Positions 30,603 through 39,584 are shown, numbered from the stretch's first letter. The stretch: 49,072 bases of DNA from Mayfieldus sp038317345 (GCA_038317345.1 JBBQBH010000019.1:1-49072); one strand, 5' to 3'. A program made the numbers and translations. Notes: a model not told the origin generated them from the sequence alone.

Positions 30603-31826
30603 ATGAGCGGACCGGTACGCATTGGATTGCTTGGTCGAGGGACCGTGGGCGCAGCCTTCGCGGACCTGGTCGAGCAGCGTGCGGACGCGGTCGAGGAGGC
30701 GACCGGCCGGCGTCCCGAGATCGGCGGCGTGCTGACCCGCTCCGACGGGCAGGCCGAGCAGATCATCGAGGGAAGCGACCTGGTGGTCGAGCTGATGGGC
30801 GGCATCGATCCCGCCCGCGACTACGTGCTCGAGGCGCTTCGCGGCGGCAAGCCGGTCGTGACGGCCAACAAGCAGCTTCTCGCCCAGCACGGCGACGAGC
30901 TGTTCGATGTGGCTCGGGAGGCCGGCGTGCAGCTTCGCTTCGAGGCGGCGGTCGCCGGGGTGATCCCGGTCATCCGCGTGATCCAGGAGAGCTTCGGTGC
31001 CGCCGAGATCGAGAAGGTGTTCGGGATCGTCAACGGCACCACCAACTTCATCCTCGGCGAGATGGCCGCCAGCGGTGCCGCCTACGACGACGTCCTCACC
31101 CGCGCCCAGGAGCTCGGGTACGCGGAGGCCGACCCGACCGAGGACGTCAACGGCGCCGACGCGGCGGCCAAGATGGCGATTCTGGCTCGGCTCGCATTCC
31201 ACACGCCGATCAATCTGGAGGAGGTCGACTACGACGGCATCGAGACGGTGCAGCCCGACGACCTCGCCTACGCCAAGGAGCTGGGGCTGTCGCTGAAGCT
31301 GCTCGGGGTGGCGGAGCGGCGCGACAGCGGGATCAGCGTGCGCGTCTTTCCATGCTTTCTGTACCGAGGCCACCCGCTGGCGCCGATCGAGGGGCCGTTC
31401 AACGCCGTGATGGTCGAGGCGCCGGCGATCACCGAGGTGACGATGTCGGGGCCGGGCGCCGGCGGCGTCGAGACGGCCTCGGCGGTGCTCGGCGACGTGG
31501 TCTCGATCATCGCCGGCGACGCCCCCGTGCACCGGGTGGGTGAGCGGCTGGAGATCGTCCGCGACGTGCCCTCGGCCTTCTACCTCCACCTCGAGGTGGC
31601 AGACCGCCCCGGAGTGCTCGCCGAGGTAGCCGGGGTCCTGGGTCGCAACGAGGTCTCGGTGAAGAGCGTCAACCAGCGCGGCCTCGGCAACGACGCCCGC
31701 CTGGTGATGGTCATGCATGAATGTCTGGAGTCGCACTTCCGGGCGGCGGTCGAGGAGATCTCCACCCTCGACTTCTTGCGCTCGCCGCCCCGCTCGATCA
31801 GGGTCATCGAGGAAGAATTCGTGTGA
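30603..31826 (+). CDS. hom: homoserine dehydrogenase
   Basis: A 407-residue NAD(P)H enzyme reducing aspartate semialdehyde to homoserine, the branch point to threonine and methionine. Rossmann start IGLLGRGTVGAAFADLVEQR, catalytic domain with VTANKQLLAQHGDELF, GIVNGTTNFILGEM and AEADPTEDVNGADAAAKMAI. The C-terminal ACT domain is present (YLHLEVADRPGVLAEVAGVL), as expected for threonine feedback control. thrC begins 32 nt downstream. Confidence 0.95.
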   Translation: MSGPVRIGLLGRGTVGAAFADLVEQRADAVEEATGRRPEIGGVLTRSDGQAEQIIEGSDLVVELMGGIDPARDYVLEALRGGKPVVTANKQLLAQHGDELFDVAREAGVQLRFEAAVAGVIPVIRVIQESFGAAEIEKVFGIVNGTTNFILGEMAASGAAYDDVLTRAQELGYAEADPTEDVNGADAAAKMAILARLAFHTPINLEEVDYDGIETVQPDDLAYAKELGLSLKLLGVAERRDSGISVRVFPCFLYRGHPLAPIEGPFNAVMVEAPAITEVTMSGPGAGGVETASAVLGDVVSIIAGDAPVHRVGERLEIVRDVPSAFYLHLEVADRPGVLAEVAGVLGRNEVSVKSVNQRGLGNDARLVMVMHECLESHFRAAVEEISTLDFLRSPPRSIRVIEEEFV

Positions 31827-31857
31827 GTCCGCCGCCTCAGATCGTTCGGCCGCGCTG

Positions 31858-32892
31858 ATGCCCGTTCCGCTGATCGAGCGCTATCGCGACCGCTTGTCGC
31901 TGCAGCCGGACGATCCGGTGGTGACCCTGAACGAGGGATCGACGCCGCTGATCGAGGCGCCGCGCCTATCGGAGCGAGTCGGAGCGAAGGCCTGGCTGAA
32001 GTTCGAGGGCACGAACCCGACCGGAAGCTTCAAGGACCGGGGGATGACGGTGGCCGTCTCGCGCGCCAAGGGCAGCGGCGTGGAGGCTGTGATCTGCGCC
32101 TCGACCGGCAATACGGCGGCGAGCGCTGCCGCCTACGCGGCGCGGGCCGGGATGCGTGGGGCCGTGATTGTGCCGGAGGGAAAGATCGCGATCGGAAAGC
32201 TGGCCCAGGCGCTGATGCACGGGGCCCGAGTGATCGCCCTGGAGGGCAACTTCGACGACGCGTTGCGGATCGTCCGCGAGCTTGCCGACCGCCACCCGAT
32301 CGAGCTCGTCAACTCGGTCAACCCCTACCGGATCGAGGGCCAGAAGACCGCCGCCTACGAGGTCTTCGACGAGCTTGGCGAGGCGCCCGACGCGCTCGCG
32401 ATCCCGGTCGGCAATGCCGGCAACGTGACCGCCTACTGGGCTGGCTTTCAGGACTACGGCGCGTCGCCGGTCCTCTACGGATTTCAGGCCGAGGGTGCGG
32501 CGCCGCTTGTCCACGGGCACCCGATCGAGAACCCCGAGACGGTCGCATCGGCGATCCGGATCGGCAATCCGGCCCGCTGGGAGGATGCGATGAACGCGGT
32601 CACGGCATCGCGGGGACGGTTCGCCGCGGTCTCCGACGACCAGATCCTCGATGCATACCGCTGGATCGCGTCCACCGAGGGCGTCTTCTGCGAGCCCGCC
32701 TCAGCGGCGTCGGTGGCCGGCATCCTCGCCCACGGCCTCCCGGCGCCGGAGGGCGGAAGCGCGCCGGAATCGGTCGTCTGCGTGCTCACCGGCCACGGGC
32801 TCAAGGACCCGGACACGGCGCTCGGCAAGGCGCCAGCGGTGATCGGCTGCACGAACGACCTCGCCGCGGTCGAACGCGCGGTCTTCGACTAG
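31858..32892 (+). CDS. thrC: threonine synthase
   Basis: A 344-residue PLP enzyme converting O-phosphohomoserine to threonine. The PLP lysine is K59 in GSFKDRGMTVAVS; the substrate loop STGNTAASAAAYAARAGMRG and the PLP-phosphate loop VGNAGNVTAYW follow. This is the short actinobacterial class. ATG 31858 gives MPVPLIERYRDRL; a longer frame upstream overlaps hom and is rejected. It lies 31 nt after hom. The usual next gene, thrB, is absent here and is found at 37480. Confidence 0.95.
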   Translation: MPVPLIERYRDRLSLQPDDPVVTLNEGSTPLIEAPRLSERVGAKAWLKFEGTNPTGSFKDRGMTVAVSRAKGSGVEAVICASTGNTAASAAAYAARAGMRGAVIVPEGKIAIGKLAQALMHGARVIALEGNFDDALRIVRELADRHPIELVNSVNPYRIEGQKTAAYEVFDELGEAPDALAIPVGNAGNVTAYWAGFQDYGASPVLYGFQAEGAAPLVHGHPIENPETVASAIRIGNPARWEDAMNAVTASRGRFAAVSDDQILDAYRWIASTEGVFCEPASAASVAGILAHGLPAPEGGSAPESVVCVLTGHGLKDPDTALGKAPAVIGCTNDLAAVERAVFD

Positions 32893-32902
32893 CTGGGCTC
32901 TT

Positions 32903-35900
32903 CTAGTGCTGGACTGAGACCCAGCGGCCGAGGTTGCCGGCGTTGTCGACCGCCCTCACCCGAACCGTCTTCGCGTGCGGCTCCAGGTTGACCGTTTGTC
33001 CGGTCCCGGCCGCACCGCTCGGGTTGACGGTCTTTGTGTCGACGCTGCCGTTCGCGTGCACGAACTGCACGGTGTAGTGGTCGACCTTGCCGTCGTACCA
33101 GTCGTCGCCGGGAGCCTTGAAGTGCAGGTTCCCGCTCTGGATCCGGGCGTTGCGGGCCACGCCCGGCGACTGGGCGTCGAGCCCGTACTCGCCACTGTTG
33201 TGCTGATCATGGCGCGAGCTCCACCACTGGTTGTTGCCGGCCTTCCCGGGTGTGTTCCAGACCTCGACGTAGCCCTCCCGGGTGGTGATCGCGACCTCGT
33301 TGCGTCCGTCGCCGTCCAGGTCCCCGACCGTCGGCCCGAACACCTCCCAGCCGGTCGTGAACTTTGGGAAGCCGCTGACCAGGCTGCCGTCGGCGTTGAA
33401 CGCGTGCAGGGCAGAGCTGTCGCCGCCGATCAGCAAGTCGGGTTGCCCGTCCCCGCTGACGTCGGCGATCGCCGGCGCCCCGAGGAAGTCAAGGCCTTGG
33501 AGCTTGGTCGGGAAGCCCGCCGTCGAGGCGCCGGTGGCGGCTCCGAATGAGCGAACGTAGCTGTTCAGCGGCAGGCCGCTGCCGGAGAGCAGCAATGCGC
33601 CGGCGACGCTGGCCGCGCCGCTGCCTGGCTCGGCGTAGGAGAGGGCGCCGCCGAAGTTCCCGAAGGCGCCGGAGGTCGTGAAGTTGACCGGGATGTCGGT
33701 CGGCAGGTTGCCCTGCAGTGTCTGCTGGATCGCGGCCAGGCTGCCGACCGCGCCGGCGAAGGATATGAGCGGGTTGGGGCCGTAGACGCTCTTCAGCGAG
33801 CCGTCGGGGTTGTGAAGCTCGGTCGGGCTGAAGATCCCGGGAGCGAAGGCGATCTCGGACTTGCCGTCGCCGCTGACATCGGCCGTTATCGGGTCGCTGA
33901 CGCCCTCGGTGATGAACTCCTGGGCCGAGCCGTAGTAGAAGGCGAGTGCCGTCGAGGAGATCAGCCAGTTGGGCACCCGGCTCCCGTCGCTGTTGTAGGC
34001 GACGATGTTGGAGCGGCCGCCGTTGGGGACCTGCAGGCCGGAACCCGGTGTGAACGAGTACTGGGTCCGCTGCACGAGCTCCGGCTGTGGATCGTTGTCG
34101 AGCTGCGCCAGTGCCGGCGGCAGGTCGAGCTTGTGGTCGTTGACCAGCACGTTGCCTGCCGGCGGGTTGGTGCCGGGCGGCAGCGTCACCTCGACCGGCC
34201 AGCCGGGCAGGTTCTGGCCGTTCGGGCGCCACGCGTGCAGGCGCCCATCCCAGCCGGCCTGCACGATCTCCAGCTTGCCGTCGCCGTTGAGGTCGGCAAG
34301 CACCGGGGGCGCGCTCGCGCCCATGATCGGAAGCCTGGTGAAGGGCGATGCGGGCCGGGGTAGCGCGGGCTTGGCGACGCCGTCGTCCAGCGCCTTCGGC
34401 CAGCCCGGCCGGCGGTGGCCGTGCGAGTCCCAGACATAGACCCGGCCGCTGCTGCTGGTGCCGACGATCCACTGCTTGCCGTCATGGTCGAGGTCGCCGA
34501 CGGCGAGGTTGGTGAACAGCGGCTCGTGTCCGGGGTTGACCCCCCTGTGGCTCTTGGTGACCTGGGTGCGGTTGGTGAAGACCGGGAAGCCGGGCAGCTC
34601 CCTGCCGTGGCCGTTGAGCGCGTGCAGGCGCCCGTCGGAGTCGCCGAAGATGATCGCTTCGGAGCCGCTGCCCTGGAGGTCGGCGAGCACCGGCTGGCTC
34701 TCGCCACCGGGGCCGATCTTGCGCGGGAAGCCGGAGCGCAGGCCTGGGTCGTGGTGGACCGCGATCGAGCGGCGCTCCTCGCCCATGCGGCCCTCGGCGT
34801 CGAAGACCCGCAACCGGATCGTCACCGTGTAGTCCTCGCTGGTCGATAGCTCCTTGTCCTGGGAGAGGGTGTATGCCTTATTCCAGAACGAGGCTGGAAG
34901 CCGTCGCAGATTGATGGTCCCCAGCTTGCCGTTGAGGGCGTGCTTTCGGCCTCTGAGCTGGCCTTGGCCGGCGGTGATGAAGTCTGAGTCGTTGGGCTCG
35001 GCCCCGGGCGCGAACTGGACGCTCCAGCGGGCGCTCGAGGAGCGGGGGTCGGCCACATGTCCGGTTACCCTTACCATCCTGCGCTTCGTCGGGTCGAAGA
35101 GCGCGTACCAGTTGGGCTTCTCGATCCAGGCCTCGGGCGGGATGTTGTTCTGCGAGACGGCCTGCGCGGCCTTGTAGACGTTGGGGCGCCCATAGCCGTA
35201 CTGAAGGTCGAAGCCGGGCTTGGCGGGCCAGTTGACCGGAGCGTTGACAGGGGCCGCGACGTCGGAGGAGGTCGCGCGCAGCACCTGGATCGCCTCGTCG
35301 GGCGATAGCGGGCGCGAGATCTTGTGCTGGGCGGCGGCCTGCTTGCCCTCGGCCAGCACCAACGCCACCACGCCGCCCACGGTCGGCGTCGCCTCGGACG
35401 TCGTGCCGCCCTGGGTCGCGACCGTGAACATGTTGTGGGTCCCCCACGAGGTGTAGGCGGACCGGGAGCGATAGGTGGTGGTGGCGGCGTTCTGAACCGC
35501 GGTCGTACCGGGGATGAAGTCCATCCCGTGGGTGTTGGCGACCATCGCGTTGCCCGGCAGCACGTGTTGGTGGAACATCCCTCCCTGGTGGTCGGTGGAG
35601 TCGAAGTCGTTCGAGGACTCGACCATCGCCGTTCCGTGATTCCAGGCGTAGTCGACGGCCTGGCTCATGAAGCTCGAGTAGCCGAGGTCGGCGGTGGTCG
35701 AGACGATCACGTCGGCGTCCATGTCGGTCGCGTAGAGCCAGGCCTGCGCAAGGTCGTCGGTGCGATCGAGCGCTTCGGCGCCCGCCTTCACCGGGAGGAC
35801 GCGGCAGTTGGGGCAGATGCCGGCGCCCTGCAGGCCGTTGTTCGTCTGCGCGGCGGCCTGCTTCATCTGGCCATTCGCGTGGTCATAGGTGGAGTCGACG

Positions 35901-36523
35901 GTCGCCGGGTCGTTCTGGTCGTTGTAGAAGTCCCAGCCGGAGATGTCGTCGGTGTAGCCGTTGTGGTCGTTGTCACGGCCGTTGGAGAAGCGGACGATGA
36001 GGTCCTCCGGATCGACGACACCGTTGTGGTTGGCGTCCGGGCTGTCGGAGTAGTCGGCCGCGCACAGCTGCCCCGGGCAGGCCTGCTGGCCCTGCGCCGG
36101 CGTCGTCGGCGCCGGCAGCTCGCCCCGGTTGAGGAAGACCCGGTTGGCGAGCTCGGGCGCGTCGCCGCCGTGCCAGTTGATGCCCCCCTCGACGTAGGCG
36201 ATCGTCGCTCCGTCGCCGGTCGTGAAGTCGTGCCAGGTGCGGTCGACGAACATACCCGCCGAGCCCTCGGCGTCCTCAGCGTTGGGCGTGCACTGCGGAA
36301 TCTTCGAGAACAGGTAGTGCTCCTGGTTGTCGCCGGACTTGGTCAGACAGGTGGTCGCCGCCGGCGTGGCCTCCGCGGGCGCGTAGTTGGGGTCGTTCGG
36401 CGGGTCCTGCGGGAACGCTGCCCAAGCAGCGCCCGCGACGGCCAGAGACACAGCGATCGCCACGAGAACGGTTATGCGTGCCATCCGCCGTCCCCGGCGG
36501 ACCCTCTCCTTGCCCAAACCCAC
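32903..36523 (-). CDS. large secreted subtilisin-like (S8) protein with FG-GAP/VCBS repeats, degenerate catalytic site
   Basis: A 1206-residue exported protein: signal peptide ending near AGAAWAA (36), a subtilisin-like fold at about 100-430, an Ig-like linker region, FG-GAP/VCBS propeller repeats at about 600-1130 (VLADLNGDGKLEIV, AIADVSGDGQPDLL, TVGDLDGDGRNEVA) and a C-terminal strand-rich end. In the protease domain the expected catalytic Asp is E112 (AYVEGGIN), the His motif is YDHANGQ (H215) without the usual HGTH, and the Ser motif is GTTSEATP (S376); oxyanion-type N305 lies in ESSND. Calcium-like loops occur (DANHNGVVDPED, DNDHNGYTDD). It may be a pseudoprotease or have altered chemistry. 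GTG 36523 is used; ATG 36484 is an alternative. It interrupts the thrC-thrB region. Confidence 0.9.
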   Translation of the reverse strand: MGLGKERVRRGRRMARITVLVAIAVSLAVAGAAWAAFPQDPPNDPNYAPAEATPAATTCLTKSGDNQEHYLFSKIPQCTPNAEDAEGSAGMFVDRTWHDFTTGDGATIAYVEGGINWHGGDAPELANRVFLNRGELPAPTTPAQGQQACPGQLCAADYSDSPDANHNGVVDPEDLIVRFSNGRDNDHNGYTDDISGWDFYNDQNDPATVDSTYDHANGQMKQAAAQTNNGLQGAGICPNCRVLPVKAGAEALDRTDDLAQAWLYATDMDADVIVSTTADLGYSSFMSQAVDYAWNHGTAMVESSNDFDSTDHQGGMFHQHVLPGNAMVANTHGMDFIPGTTAVQNAATTTYRSRSAYTSWGTHNMFTVATQGGTTSEATPTVGGVVALVLAEGKQAAAQHKISRPLSPDEAIQVLRATSSDVAAPVNAPVNWPAKPGFDLQYGYGRPNVYKAAQAVSQNNIPPEAWIEKPNWYALFDPTKRRMVRVTGHVADPRSSSARWSVQFAPGAEPNDSDFITAGQGQLRGRKHALNGKLGTINLRRLPASFWNKAYTLSQDKELSTSEDYTVTIRLRVFDAEGRMGEERRSIAVHHDPGLRSGFPRKIGPGGESQPVLADLQGSGSEAIIFGDSDGRLHALNGHGRELPGFPVFTNRTQVTKSHRGVNPGHEPLFTNLAVGDLDHDGKQWIVGTSSSGRVYVWDSHGHRRPGWPKALDDGVAKPALPRPASPFTRLPIMGASAPPVLADLNGDGKLEIVQAGWDGRLHAWRPNGQNLPGWPVEVTLPPGTNPPAGNVLVNDHKLDLPPALAQLDNDPQPELVQRTQYSFTPGSGLQVPNGGRSNIVAYNSDGSRVPNWLISSTALAFYYGSAQEFITEGVSDPITADVSGDGKSEIAFAPGIFSPTELHNPDGSLKSVYGPNPLISFAGAVGSLAAIQQTLQGNLPTDIPVNFTTSGAFGNFGGALSYAEPGSGAASVAGALLLSGSGLPLNSYVRSFGAATGASTAGFPTKLQGLDFLGAPAIADVSGDGQPDLLIGGDSSALHAFNADGSLVSGFPKFTTGWEVFGPTVGDLDGDGRNEVAITTREGYVEVWNTPGKAGNNQWWSSRHDQHNSGEYGLDAQSPGVARNARIQSGNLHFKAPGDDWYDGKVDHYTVQFVHANGSVDTKTVNPSGAAGTGQTVNLEPHAKTVRVRAVDNAGNLGRWVSVQH

Positions 36524-36569
36524 GGAGCGGAACCTATCGCACGCTTGCTGGCCCGGACGTGGTGATCTC

Positions 36570-36575
36570 TAAGCT
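36570..36575 (+). promoter_or_regulatory. -10 box TAAGCT
   Basis: TAAGCT ends 10 nt before GTG 36586 and supports that start for the thioredoxin-fold gene. Confidence 0.45.
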
Positions 36576-36585
36576 CGCCCTAATT

Positions 36586-36915
36586 GTGCGTAGCCCAAAG
36601 ATCGAGTTGTTGTGGTGGCGCGAATGCCCCTCTTGGGAGCGGGCCCTGGCGATGCTGCGCGAGGAGATGGAGGCGGCCGGGCTCGACCCCGACGCGGTCG
36701 TGGTCACAGAGATCGACACCGAGGCTGACGCGGAGCGGACCGACTTTCCGGGCTCGCCGACGATCCGCATCGACGGTCTCGGCTTCCAGCCGCCGGGCGG
36801 CGACGCGCCGCGCGGCCTAACCTGCCGGGTCTATCGACGCCGGGATGGGCGAGCCTCGCCGCTTCCCGACCCGCAGGACCTGCGCGAGGCGCTGGCGGAA
36901 GCGAGAGATCGATGA
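36586..36915 (+). CDS. thioredoxin-fold family protein (single Cys)
   Basis: A 109-residue small thioredoxin-like protein. It begins SPKIELLWWRECPSWERALA, with a CPSW motif in place of CxxC, then VVTEIDTEADAERTDFPGSP and TIRIDGLGFQPPGGDAPRGL, the cis-proline region, and CRVYRRRDG. Members of this group are often labelled thioredoxin family or alkylmercury-lyase-like; no such enzyme activity is claimed. GTG 36586 is preferred over earlier in-frame starts because a TAAGCT box lies 10 nt upstream and the domain begins there. It overlaps the next gene by 4 nt (ATGA). Confidence 0.75.
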   Translation: MRSPKIELLWWRECPSWERALAMLREEMEAAGLDPDAVVVTEIDTEADAERTDFPGSPTIRIDGLGFQPPGGDAPRGLTCRVYRRRDGRASPLPDPQDLREALAEARDR

Positions 36916-37451
36916 CAGAGAACGGAATTCAGATCGGTGACCTGGCGCCGTCCTTCGAGCTTCCAAACGTCGACGGCCAAGTCGAGTCGCTGGGTGAGCC
37001 CGGCGGCGCGCCGGCGACGGTCGTCTACTGGACCTGCAACCACTGCCCCTACGCGCTCGCCTGGCACGATCGGCTGCTCGACCTGGCCCGCGACTACGCC
37101 GATCGCGGGGTGCGCATCCTCGCCGTCAACTCCAACGACGCCGAGCGCTACCCCCAGGACGGGCCGCAGGCGATGCGCGAACGGGTGCAGGCCGAAGGTG
37201 GCTGGCCGAACCCCTACCTGTTCGACGGGAGCCAGGACGTCGCCCGCGCCTACGGCGCCGAGCGCACACCCGACGTCTTTGTCTTCGGCCCTGACCTTCG
37301 ACTGCGCTACCGCGGCGCGCCCGACGCCGACTACGACGACCCGGCGCAAAACGCCGCCTGGCTTCGCGAGGCGCTCGACGCGGTGCTCGAGGGCCGCGAC
37401 CCCGAGCCGGCCGAGACGCCCCCGGTCGGCTGCACGATCAAGTGGAAGTAG
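36912..37451 (+). CDS. thioredoxin/peroxiredoxin-like (redoxin) protein
   Basis: A 179-residue AhpC/TSA-type redoxin. It reads IGDLAPSFELPNVDGQVESL, then VVYWTCNHCPYALAWHDRL with the active-site pair CNHC, GVRILAVNSNDAERYPQDGP and AYGAERTPDVFVFGPDLRLR with the cis-proline. It is a probable thiol reductase or thiol-dependent peroxidase in the cytoplasm (no signal peptide). Its ATG overlaps the preceding thioredoxin-fold gene by 4 nt, so the two are coupled and probably act together. thrB starts 28 nt later in the same direction. Confidence 0.88.
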   Translation: MTENGIQIGDLAPSFELPNVDGQVESLGEPGGAPATVVYWTCNHCPYALAWHDRLLDLARDYADRGVRILAVNSNDAERYPQDGPQAMRERVQAEGGWPNPYLFDGSQDVARAYGAERTPDVFVFGPDLRLRYRGAPDADYDDPAQNAAWLREALDAVLEGRDPEPAETPPVGCTIKWK

Positions 37452-37479
37452 AAGGCCCATCGAGCAGCGCAGGGGGCCG

Positions 37480-38358
37480 ATGACCGGTCGGCGAAGGCTC
37501 GTTCGCGTGCCTGCTTCCTCGGCCAACCTGGGGCCGGGTTACGACGTGATGGCCGCGGCCCTCGCCCTGCAGATGGAGGTCGAGGTCGCCGAGACCGGGG
37601 AGTTCTCGGTCGATGCCGGGGATTTGGATGTCCCGAGCGGGCGCGACAACCTCGTCGTGCGCGCGTTCGAGATCCTGCATCCGGCCGATGGGCTGCGCTT
37701 CAGCATCCGCAGCGAAATCCCCCTGGCCCGCGGTCTGGGCTCCAGCGCCGCGGCGATCGTCGCCGGCCTGGCTGCCGCCGATCACCTCTACGAGCTTGCC
37801 CTGAGTCCCGCGGAGCTGCTCGCGCGGGCCGCCGAGCTGGAGGGCCACCCGGACAACGTCGCCGCGGCGATCCACGGCGGCTTCGTGATCTGCGCCGAGG
37901 ACGCCGGGGCCCCGGTTGCCACCCGCTTCGATCCTCCCGAAGGCCTGGAAGCGGTGGCGGTGATCCCCGCCGAGGAGGTCACGACGGAGGCGGCCCGCGA
38001 GGCAATGCCAGACCAGGTGCCGCTCTCCGATGCGGTGGCCAACGTCGCCTCCGCGGCGCTGCTGGTGCTGGGCCTTCAGCAGGTCGACCTCAACCTGGTT
38101 TCGCGCGGCCTGCGCGACCGCATTCACCAGCCCCGCCGCCGTGAGCTCTACCCACGCTCGATGGAGCTGCTCGAGGCGGCGACCGAAGTCGGGGCGCTGG
38201 GGGCGACGATCTCGGGCGCCGGTCCGACAGTGCTGGTCTGGACCACATGGCAGGACACCGGCAAAGTGGTCGAGGAGCTCGAGCGCCGCTGCGCTGACTG
38301 GGCAGAGGTGCGCCGCCTGCCCTTCACGCCGCACGGGGTCGACGTTCCGGAGCTCTAG
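37480..38358 (+). CDS. thrB: homoserine kinase
   Basis: A 292-residue GHMP kinase phosphorylating homoserine to O-phosphohomoserine, the substrate of ThrC. Motif 1 is PASSANLGPGYDV, motif 2 PLARGLGSSAAAIVAGLAAA (the ATP loop) and motif 3 is LGATISGAGPTVLVW. EGHPDNVAAAIHGGFVI holds the conserved homoserine region. ATG 37480 gives the right N-terminus; longer in-frame upstream sequence overlaps the redoxin gene. thrB sits 4.6 kb from thrC, separated by the FG-GAP protein gene and two redox genes. Confidence 0.94.
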   Translation: MTGRRRLVRVPASSANLGPGYDVMAAALALQMEVEVAETGEFSVDAGDLDVPSGRDNLVVRAFEILHPADGLRFSIRSEIPLARGLGSSAAAIVAGLAAADHLYELALSPAELLARAAELEGHPDNVAAAIHGGFVICAEDAGAPVATRFDPPEGLEAVAVIPAEEVTTEAAREAMPDQVPLSDAVANVASAALLVLGLQQVDLNLVSRGLRDRIHQPRRRELYPRSMELLEAATEVGALGATISGAGPTVLVWTTWQDTGKVVEELERRCADWAEVRRLPFTPHGVDVPEL

Positions 38359-38383
38359 TCGAAGCGCACAGAATGAACAGCGA

Positions 38384-38791
38384 TCACTCGAGCAACCCCA
38401 CCTGGCGCAGGATCGAGACCGAGTCGGAGTAGACGTCCTTGCGCTTCACGAGGCCGTCCTCGAAGGGGATCACGTCGAGCCCGTCCCAGCTCACCGTCGT
38501 TCCGGTCGGCTCAGCGACAAGCTCGCCGCGCCGCATCGTCTTGGCGTGGGTCGCTGTCGCGGTCCACTCCTGGACCACGAGGCCGTCGCGCACGTAGAGC
38601 CGCCGGGCCGAGAAGTTGATGTCGGGCCAGGTCTCGAAGATCGCCCCGATGTGGCCTCGCACCTCCTCGCCGCTGGCCGCCTCGCCCGCGGTGTGGTTGT
38701 CGAACACCATGTCGGGGGCGTGCATCGACATGATCGCGTCGAGGTCGTGGTTATTCCAGGCCTCGTTGTAGCTGTCGATCGCTTCCTGCAA
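38384..38791 (-). CDS. SnoaL-like / NTF2-fold protein
   Basis: A 135-residue NTF2-fold protein: AIDSYNEAWNNHDLDAIMSM, HAPDMVFDNHTAGEAASGEE, SARRLYVRDGLVVQEWTATA and DVIPFEDGLVKRKDVYSDS. SnoaL-like proteins are polyketide cyclases, isomerases or binding proteins; no function is assignable. The canonical start available is TTG 38791. However, a strong ribosome site GAGGAGAGG (38825-38833 on the minus strand) points 6 nt further to an ATA codon at 38818 that would add (M)TDKDAPPA, so the natural start may be there. Confidence 0.8.
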   Translation of the reverse strand: MQEAIDSYNEAWNNHDLDAIMSMHAPDMVFDNHTAGEAASGEEVRGHIGAIFETWPDINFSARRLYVRDGLVVQEWTATATHAKTMRRGELVAEPTGTTVSWDGLDVIPFEDGLVKRKDVYSDSVSILRQVGLLE

Positions 38792-38882
38792 TGCCGGCGG
38801 CGCGTCCTTGTCGGTTATTCCGTTCCTCTCCTCGGTCCGATGGCGATAATCCTTCCATCCCCAGCGACGAGAGGAGATTGCG

Positions 38883-39263
38883 ATGACCGAGGGCGACGGC
38901 TACACGATCCAAAGCCTCGACGACTTCGAGCAGATGGAAGGCTCGGGGGAATGCAGCTGGGGACTGGCCCGCAAGTCGCTCGGGGTGAGCTCGTTCGGGA
39001 TGAACCTGGTCGAGATCGGCCCGGGTGGCCAGATTCCCGAGCACGACGAGACCCAGCGCGATCACGAGGAGGTGTTCATCGTCTGGGAGGGCGACGCCAC
39101 CGCGGTCGTCGACGGCACCGAGACCCCGGCGCCGGCCGGCACCTTCGTGCGCATCGCTCCGGAGGTTCCGCGCACGATCCGCAATGACGGGGACGGCAAG
39201 GTCCAGGTACTGATCGTCTCGGCACCCCGCAGCAGCGGCTATGAGCCGATGGGGTGGGGCTAG
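38883..39263 (+). CDS. cupin-domain protein
   Basis: A 126-residue single-domain cupin. Metal-site residues appear in motif 1, PEHDETQRDHEEVFIVWEGD, and the glycine-proline turn PAPAGTFVRIAPEVPRTIRN in motif 2 keeps the barrel. Histidine content of motif 2 is low, so it may bind metal weakly. GAGAGGAG precedes the ATG and GATAAT (38845-38850) is a plausible -10. Function unknown; possibly a small isomerase or sensor. It diverges from the SnoaL-like gene. Confidence 0.85.
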   Translation: MTEGDGYTIQSLDDFEQMEGSGECSWGLARKSLGVSSFGMNLVEIGPGGQIPEHDETQRDHEEVFIVWEGDATAVVDGTETPAPAGTFVRIAPEVPRTIRNDGDGKVQVLIVSAPRSSGYEPMGWG

Positions 39264-39478
39264 GGCCGTTCGGCGCGCATGACGCCCGGGCTTCTCGGTG
39301 GTGGAATCAGCCAGGATGGGGCGCTGCTTACGCAGAGCGGGGGTGCTTCGGAGGCGCCTGGGGGCCTTTCGGTGAAAAGCTTCATCCAGAGGCAAGGAAT
39401 TTCCATCTGGTGCAAGCGATTTGCGCCTGGTGCAAAGTAATTCGCGAAAACTCCCAGGCTCGCGCGAGGGTTCCCAAA

Positions 39479-39584
39479 CTTACGTCTCGTTGCCGGGTTT
39501 GACGCTGGCTTACGTCTCGTTGCCGGTTTTTAACACTTAGATGATCGCGCGGGCGCCGACTGAATCGCGCGGGGCGCCGACTGA
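39479..39584 (+). repeat. repeat island between cupin and ParA genes
   Basis: CTTACGTCTCGTTGCCGG occurs at 39479-39496 and 39509-39526 (30-bp period). ATCGCGCGGG(G)CGCCGACTGA occurs twice in tandem at 39544-39563 and 39564-39584. The surrounding 39264-39603 holds no supported gene and is lower in GC than its neighbours, with CTGGTGCAA repeated near 39409 and 39428. It may be the remnant of a mobile element. Confidence 0.7.

Noticed and set aside
35324..36565. 413-codon plus-strand frame opposite the FG-GAP protein
   Set aside because: Val/Gly/Arg-rich shadow of the minus-strand gene.
39254..39502. 82-codon plus-strand frame after the cupin gene
   Set aside because: No ribosome site, overlaps the cupin stop and the repeats; looks like random frame in the repeat island.
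39479..39584. CRISPR array
   Set aside because: Only two copies of each repeat, spacer of 12 bp, and no cas genes.
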